A stretch of 56,082 nt of DNA from Phormidium sp. FACHB-1136 (GTDB lineage: Bacteria > Cyanobacteriota > Cyanobacteriia > Phormidesmidales > Phormidesmidaceae). Below are positions 52,283 to 56,082 of the stretch, one piece after another; position 1 is the stretch's first letter; each line of letters opens with the position of its first letter. The notes under the pieces are model-generated. The model was not told the DNA's origin. It saw only the letters and a list, made by a program, of their open reading frames with translations, and made no database searches. The stretch is from positions 1 to 56,082 of the forward strand of contig NZ_JACJRS010000032.1 in NCBI RefSeq assembly GCF_014697375.1, in the 5' to 3' direction. The position numbers and the translations under genes are program-made.

Positions 52283-52936
52283 ATGAATTCTCCTCAAGGC
52301 TTCATTATAGATTCCAATCATTTTTTTGAAATTGCCAAAAATGGATATCGTAAGGCTAGTGAAGGCTTTGAAATCCAGCGTCAACATGATGCAATAGTCG
52401 CTATTGTTTTTTCAGCCTTTACCCTAGAGGCATTTATCAATGAATTACTTGCTATCGCCAAAAATGTAAAGGAGTCTGGAGTCAACGAATCATCGCTCGA
52501 TCTGTTAATTAATGCAATAGAAGAAAATGATGGCTACAAAAGTACACAGAATAAGTTTTTTTTAGCAAGTCAGGCACTAGAAAGCCAATTTGATAAAGGG
52601 CAAAATCCTTATCAGGATTTTGCAGATCTATTTAGATTACGTGATTGCTTGGTTCATCTAAAGCCAGAAGATCTAATAGAGGCTAGTGATAATCAGGAAT
52701 CTAGGTTCTTGGGGCGAAGACTAGCAAGGAAACTCCGAAGTAAAGGGATTGTGCAGCAGTACACCAGTATTGAGTCAATAACATTGTTAATCAGTACTGC
52801 AAAAGCTGCTAAATGGGCCTGTAAAACAGCATCAAATATGGCTAATACAATACTTGATCAAATATCAACTAAAATTCTGCCCCAGGATCATGAAGTGTTG
52901 ATTGTTTATAGAGAAATTTTTTATTTTTCTGACTGA
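52283..52936 (+). CDS. Hypothetical HEPN-like protein
   Basis: The 217-residue all-helical protein has the motif RDCLVH in LFRLRDCLVHLKPED, which fits the Rx4H signature of HEPN-domain RNases. Upstream, IVFSAFTLEAFINELLAIAK resembles helices common in such domains. HEPN proteins are frequent in defence and toxin modules. No nucleotidyltransferase or known antitoxin partner adjoins it; the 51449 gene, 69 bases upstream, is the only candidate partner. The assignment is by motif only. Confidence 0.5.
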   Translation: MNSPQGFIIDSNHFFEIAKNGYRKASEGFEIQRQHDAIVAIVFSAFTLEAFINELLAIAKNVKESGVNESSLDLLINAIEENDGYKSTQNKFFLASQALESQFDKGQNPYQDFADLFRLRDCLVHLKPEDLIEASDNQESRFLGRRLARKLRSKGIVQQYTSIESITLLISTAKAAKWACKTASNMANTILDQISTKILPQDHEVLIVYREIFYFSD

Positions 52937-53155
52937 TTCATCTTAAAGTTAAGCAAATGCTTTAGTGCTCTAAACTCTCATGGCAGTACATGGAAATTCT
53001 CTACTTTTGATCAAGTTTACTTGTTAAATCTGCACTACACTGTCAGCCAGGTAAAGACCTGCTAGGGCTATACCTTCAGAAGTTGAAACTGATGAAGGTT
53101 TTGTGTGATCGTCTTTAGAATCCTTTATTTTTGAAGTCGCTAAGCAGGCAAAGTC

Positions 53156-53434
53156 ATGAACTCTACCGATAATTTCCCAGTCGAAGATATGGAGTCAGGA
53201 GTTGTAGTATCCGTAGCAGAATTACAACGCCAGCTTAATGATTCCCTCAAACAACTTTCCCCAGAACGCCTACAAGTACTGGCTGATTTTGCCGCTTACC
53301 TAGCAAACGCAGAAAGTGAAGCCGCCACCCAAGAACTTTTGGCCATTCCTGGGCTGTTAGAACGCATTAAGCAAAACCAAGCGACTCCTAAAGCGCATTA
53401 CACCTCATGGAGAACCATTCGCTCCGATGTATGA
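53156..53434 (+). CDS. Antitoxin-like protein of a RelBE-type pair
   Basis: The 92-residue helical protein contains LKQLSPERLQVLADFAAYLA followed by a poorly structured C-terminal half (TPKAHYTSWRTIRSDV), a pattern common in small cyanobacterial antitoxins. Its last eight bases overlap the ATG of the following RelE-like fragment, as in typical TA operons. GC content rises here against the AT-rich genes to the left. Confidence 0.65.
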   Translation: MNSTDNFPVEDMESGVVVSVAELQRQLNDSLKQLSPERLQVLADFAAYLANAESEAATQELLAIPGLLERIKQNQATPKAHYTSWRTIRSDV

Positions 53435-53594
53435 CGTTCTCCTCCACCCAGATGCCGCAAAAACCTATGCCAATGCAGACAAAGCCCTAGCCAAGAAAAT
53501 TGCTCGATGTTTGCAGCAGCTAGAGCAAACTCCCCGATTCCACCCCAACATCAAAGCCCTCAAAGCACAAGATTTTAAGCTTGGAGACTCTAAT
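53427..53594 (+). pseudogene. Truncated RelE/ParE-type toxin fragment
   Basis: About 52 codons resemble the N terminus of a RelE/ParE toxin: MYDVLLHPDAAKTYANADKA, then LQQLEQTPRFHPNIKALK. Family members are about 85-95 residues, and the C-terminal catalytic strands are missing. After KALK the frame runs without a stop into an unrelated antitoxin-like gene at 53595, so the transcript could make a fusion of 133 residues. Loss of the toxic half is likely. Confidence 0.65.
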
Positions 53595-53828
53595 ATGACA
53601 CTGTCTGAAGTTCTTCCATCCGTTCGTAAACTCTCGGTTATCGAGAAACTGAAACTGATTCGGATTCTCGCAGAGGATCTAGAAGCAGCCGAAGATATTT
53701 CGCCCCTAGAACCCTTCAAAACCTACGATTTGCCGACCCCCTACAACAACTTTGGGGCGGGTGCTACCTTGATGCAGGCGTTAGAGGCAATAGATAGCCT
53801 AATGCTGTGTGTTGGAGATATTCTATGA
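53595..53828 (+). CDS. Small antitoxin-like protein
   Basis: The 77-residue protein reads MTLSEVLPSVRKLSVIEKLK then EPFKTYDLPTPYNNFGAGAT, a pattern I recall from many cyanobacterial TA-like loci. GGAG lies nine bases before the internal ATG, so independent translation is plausible although the frame is continuous with the RelE fragment upstream. Its stop overlaps the next ATG (ATGA), implying coupling. Confidence 0.6.
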   Translation: MTLSEVLPSVRKLSVIEKLKLIRILAEDLEAAEDISPLEPFKTYDLPTPYNNFGAGATLMQALEAIDSLMLCVGDIL

Positions 53829-54286
53829 ATCAAAAACTAGTGGAATCCTTAGCGCAGGTCATTCTTTCGCTGTCTGACGAAGAACGGCAATCCCTAGACC
53901 ATGAACTTCAGAAAGCTTCAGTTTCAGGACAAGTCCAGGATTTGAAGCTTCGATTGAAGCAGTTTGAAGACCATTATCAGATGTCATCTGAGGATTTCTA
54001 CCAACGCTTTCAAGCAGGTGAACTAGAAGACACGATAGACTTCTTTGAGTGGAACACCTACTACGAAACACTCTCTCAAAGTCTGCAAAAGCTAGCTGAT
54101 CAAGATGGGGTTTTGTTGGATCAGTTCATCACGCTGGCGGTTGCTGAGAAAATCTCGGCCTTAACCACCGAAGGCTATCTAAAAGACCGTGCCAGCCAAG
54201 GCAGTCGCTCTAGCTATGAGGCCGTATTGGCCAAGGTCGCTGATGTTGAGCCAGAACCCAACGATTTGTTGCCACTCGCAGAATAG
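53825..54286 (+). CDS. Chimera of two small antitoxin-like proteins
   Basis: The 153-residue protein appears to join two families. Residues 1 to about 80 (LAQVILSLSDEERQSLDHEL, ending MSSEDFYQRFQAGELEDTID and FFEWNTYYE) match one small cyanobacterial family. From about residue 84 (SQSLQKLADQDGVLLDQFIT, then VAEKISALTTEGYLKDRA, VADVEPEPNDLL) it matches the ribbon-helix-helix antitoxin family often called HicB-like, lacking its first strand. The junction is in frame. No cognate toxin follows; a short copy of the uvrA 3' end begins 11 bases after the stop. Confidence 0.6.
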   Translation: MNQKLVESLAQVILSLSDEERQSLDHELQKASVSGQVQDLKLRLKQFEDHYQMSSEDFYQRFQAGELEDTIDFFEWNTYYETLSQSLQKLADQDGVLLDQFITLAVAEKISALTTEGYLKDRASQGSRSSYEAVLAKVADVEPEPNDLLPLAE

Positions 54287-54297
54287 TTGCGGCTACA

Positions 54298-54347
54298 GGC
54301 AAGTATTTGGCCAAGGTGCTAGAGCGGCATCCGGCAGGGTAGGAGCG
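54298..54347 (+). repeat. Short copy of the uvrA 3' end
   Basis: Fifty bases match uvrA positions 51018-51067 with four differences, covering the last 14 codons ([13 protein letters not shown]), the stop and a few bases beyond. It lies between two toxin-antitoxin blocks and has no coding context of its own. Confidence 0.85.
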
Positions 54348-54379
54348 CTACTATGGAGGCTAGGTAGCCCGGTAGAACG

Positions 54380-54763
54380 ATGACCTTAACCCTCGATCTT
54401 CCCCCCGAATTAGAGCAACGCTTAGCGAAAGAAGCCGCGCAACACGGGCTATCGGTTGAAGCCATGACCCTTCAGCTTTTGGCAAAATTCTTTCATCAGG
54501 CCACCGATCCGGCCTTTCCCAACGTGGCCTATCGCCAGGGAGCCAGCGGCCAACCCGTGCCCGTGGTATCGGGTACGGGCATTCGGATACAAACCATCGC
54601 CATCGCCTTCCACCAGTGGGGTTTCACCAAGGAACAACTGGCTGAGGAATACAATCTGAGTATCCCTCAAATTGATGGTGCCCTCGCCTTCTATGCGGCA
54701 AACCAAGCCGAAATAGAGGGTGCGATGGCCCTAGAGGCCGCCATCGAGGCATCCCATGCCTAG
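54380..54763 (+). CDS. DUF433 family antitoxin
   Basis: The 127-residue protein has an N-terminal ribbon-helix-helix-like part (MTLTLDLPPELEQRLAKEAA) and a C-terminal DUF433 domain (VVSGTGIRIQTIAIAFHQWG, then LAEEYNLSIPQIDGALAFYA). DUF433 proteins are antitoxins paired with PIN-like DUF5615 toxins. The next gene, overlapping by eight bases, is such a toxin but is broken. The antitoxin reads intact. Confidence 0.8.
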   Translation: MTLTLDLPPELEQRLAKEAAQHGLSVEAMTLQLLAKFFHQATDPAFPNVAYRQGASGQPVPVVSGTGIRIQTIAIAFHQWGFTKEQLAEEYNLSIPQIDGALAFYAANQAEIEGAMALEAAIEASHA

Positions 54764-55111
54764 CCTAAAACTGCACCTGGATGCAGATACGTCCATCAAA
54801 GCCTTGCATTCAGCCTTGTTGGCCCGTGGCCATGATGTGACCCGAACCCCAACCCCTAGATGCCAGAGGATGTCAGCGATAAAGCTCAGCTTCTGCAAGC
54901 AACAGCCCAGGGCTGATGTATTTTTACCTTTAACGTGAAAGATTTTCTAGCGTTGGTGGTGCAATATCCCGAACACAGTGGCATTATCCTGGCAGCCCAG
55001 AGTAGCTGGAGTTTGACCAATTTGATCCATGCCCTGGATCGCCTGTTGCAGGAGACGACGGCGGATACTTGGCTGGGGCAAGTTGGCTGGTTAAATCGAT
55101 GGCGATCCTGA
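54756..55111 (+). pseudogene. Broken DUF5615 PIN-like toxin
   Basis: The start MPSLKLHLDADTSIKALHSA and GHDVTRTPT match the N terminus of DUF5615 toxins, including the acidic DAD residues. After TRTPT the reading shifts frame to MPEDVSDKAQLLQATAQG, then meets TGA where family members have Arg (QGRCIFTFN). It continues CIFTFNVKDFLALVVQYPEH and ends [13 protein letters not shown]. So one frameshift near 54856 and one nonsense codon near 54918 inactivate it. Confidence 0.8.
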
Positions 55112-55159
55112 GTCGAAAAGGTGTCTCAATGGGGAGGCGTAATGCTGTCTGCGTGGGCA

Positions 55160-55395
55160 AACACAACCTCGACGTAATTCGCTGCGCCGATTGGATCATC
55201 GACCTCGGCCCAGAGGGCAGCGACCGAGGCGGCGAACTGATCGCCCAAGGCACCCCAGAAGCGGTGGCCCAGGTGGCGGGTTCCTACACGGGCAAGTATT
55301 TGGCCAAAGTACTAGAGCAGCATCCGGTATTGGGGTAAGGGTGTTATTTGCTAGACTGAGCTGTATGTCAATATAGTCAGAATGATAATTAATGC
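55160..55395 (+). pseudogene. Longer copy of the uvrA 3' end (remnant)
   Basis: The segment matches uvrA from residue 1006 to the stop and about 55 bases beyond. Eight substitutions occur over about 165 coding bases before the last codons. All are transitions and six are synonymous (the others give Gly to Ser and Thr to Ala). The final residues differ (HPVLG instead of HPAG). The frame is open from 55069, but the uvrA part lacks any functional domain. The bias to silent changes suggests it comes from another, functional uvrA. Confidence 0.85.
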
Positions 55396-55547
55396 CCTAC
55401 AGAAGTAAATATATAGCTAGTTAAGCCCCCTCCAAAAATAATTCATCGGGCACCTCGAAAAATACTGAAGACACTGTCTCACAATGAGACTCATGTCGAA
55501 ATCTAGATTCCTGAAATATTTGCTAATAGTCCAATATTTGATCATTA

Positions 55548-55646
55548 GGGCACCTCGATTAATTACCATTTGGCAGCTTTCGAGAAGCTGGAAACCTTTG
55601 AATCACGTTGTCACTCCTAGGGAAATCTGGTTTTTTCGAGGTGCCC
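55548..55646. mobile_element. Complete 99-bp MITE with terminal inverted repeats
   Basis: GGGCACCTCGA at the left and TCGAGGTGCCC at the right are perfect inverted repeats. ATTA flanks both sides (55544-55547 and 55647-55650), and an alternative reading gives TTAG. The same site in IS copy 2 (around 55901-55905) has a single ATTAG and no insert, so it is the empty site. The repeats equal the terminus of the neighbouring IS5-family element, which probably mobilises it in trans. Confidence 0.9.
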
Positions 55647-55735
55647 ATTAGTATTTGGATTCTTAAAGAGATAGTCGATAGACACAAAAAGATGAGATCA
55701 TAGATAATATAAATCACTCATTTCTCATCAGGACT

Positions 55736-55804
55736 ATGGGACAAAAAGGATTCTGGGACTTTGAGGAACGCCAGCAGGAATTGCTCAACAAAAATAAAAC
55801 CTTA
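55736..55804 (+). pseudogene. Truncated IS5-family transposase, copy 1
   Basis: Twenty-three codons, starting MGQKGFWDFEERQQELLNKN, match the N terminus of IS5-family transposases. The frame is cut by the terminal repeat of copy 2 directly after Thr-Leu. Confidence 0.75.
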
Positions 55805-56082
55805 GGGCACCTCGAAAAATACTGAAGACACTGTCTCACAATGAGACTCACGCCGAAATCTAGACTCCTGAAATATTTGCTAATAGTCCAATATTTGATC
55901 ATTAGTATTTTGATTCTTAAAGAGATAGTCGATAGACACGAAAAGATGAGATCATAGACAGTATAAATTACTCACTTCTCATCAGGACTATGGGACAAAA
56001 AGGATTCTGGGACTTTGAGGAACGCCAGCAGGAATTGCTCAACAAAAATAAAACCTTAAAATATCTCAATGACATTATTCCT
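55805..56082 (+). mobile_element. IS5-family element (copy 2), left part
   Basis: The element begins at GGGCACCTCGAAAAATA directly after the interrupted transposase of copy 1 and repeats its first 254 bases without the MITE, with about a dozen substitutions. It runs off the window. The right end and target duplication cannot be seen. Confidence 0.8.
55990..56082 (+). CDS. IS5-family transposase, 5' part
   Basis: Thirty-one codons are visible: MGQKGFWDFEERQQELLNKN, then KTLKYLNDIIP. This fits the N terminus of IS5-family DDE transposases of cyanobacteria. The ATG follows CATCAGGACT. The catalytic domain lies outside the window, so intactness is unknown. Confidence 0.8.
   Translation, partial: MGQKGFWDFEERQQELLNKNKTLKYLNDIIP

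Larger units (their letters stand above)
55448..55804 (+). mobile_element. Left end of an IS5-family element (copy 1), interrupted twice
   Basis: The element starts with the terminal repeat GGGCACCTCGAAAAATA. A 254-bp segment (leader plus the first 23 transposase codons) is shared with copy 2 starting at 55805. Copy 1 is interrupted by a 99-bp MITE at 55548 and, after codon 23, by copy 2. The rest of copy 1 presumably lies beyond the window. Confidence 0.8.

Noticed and set aside
55069-55338. An 89-codon ORF as a real gene
   Set aside because: Its C-terminal two thirds is the uvrA end and the first 30 codons lie in another frame of the broken toxin; it has no complete domain.

Overview
The window is a piece of a cyanobacterial chromosome. 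The strongest signs are the split RNA polymerase beta-prime subunit (separate rpoC1 and rpoC2, with rpoC2 carrying the large insertion inside its trigger loop), a Ycf66-family membrane protein, a plastid-lipid-associated/fibrillin-type protein, an SppA peptidase of cyanobacterial size, a RecG with the cyanobacterial N-terminal extension, a RarA fusion protein and a DUF5340 protein. The core is GC-rich with compact gene spacing. Genus cannot be fixed from sequence alone; a filamentous Leptolyngbya-like lineage is only a guess. I saw no tRNA, rRNA or CRISPR array.

Layout. (1) 1-2.9 kb: AT-rich accessory segment with a DUF4145 (HEPN-superfamily) gene, a convergent membrane protein and copies or arms of a 99-bp MITE. 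(2) 2.9-9.5 kb: recG, a RarA-methyltransferase-like fusion, a relic of a type I restriction subunit, and a fibrillin-like gene in line with sppA. (3) 9.5-20.7 kb: sppA, an epimerase-type oxidoreductase, Ycf66-like protein, a STAS plus sugar-transferase fusion, a GT39-type membrane glycosyltransferase, recJ, a universal stress protein and hisD. (4) 20.9-31.9 kb: rpsT, a TatD-family hydrolase, then rpoB-rpoC1-rpoC2 ending in a clear intrinsic terminator. (5) 32-51 kb: a CHASE2-GGDEF-EAL protein, a CGLC thioredoxin, ribD, a DegT-type aminotransferase, an AarF/UbiB kinase-like protein, a small conserved membrane protein, clpB, a DUF3095 protein, and a minus-strand series lpdA-trpC-DUF5340-small membrane protein, followed by uvrA. 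(6) 51-56.1 kb: a mosaic accessory island starting at the 3' end of uvrA.

The island is the most unusual part. The 3' end of uvrA occurs three times: in the intact gene, as a short copy (54298-54347), and as a longer copy with about 95% identity (55160-55395). The copies punctuate blocks of toxin-antitoxin genes. In both recognisable TA pairs the antitoxin reads intact while the toxin is truncated or frameshifted, and two ORFs are chimeras of separate antitoxin families. The right edge holds one IS5-family copy that looks inserted inside another. The outer copy also carries a 99-bp MITE with matching terminal repeats; the second IS copy shows the same site without it.

Functionally, the core mixes transcription (rpoB/C1/C2), DNA repair (recG, recJ, uvrA, rarA), amino-acid and vitamin biosynthesis (hisD, trpC, ribD), protein quality control (clpB, sppA) and surface polysaccharide functions (sugar transferase, GT39, aminotransferase, epimerase). 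All calls rest on motif and family recognition by eye; no database search was run.
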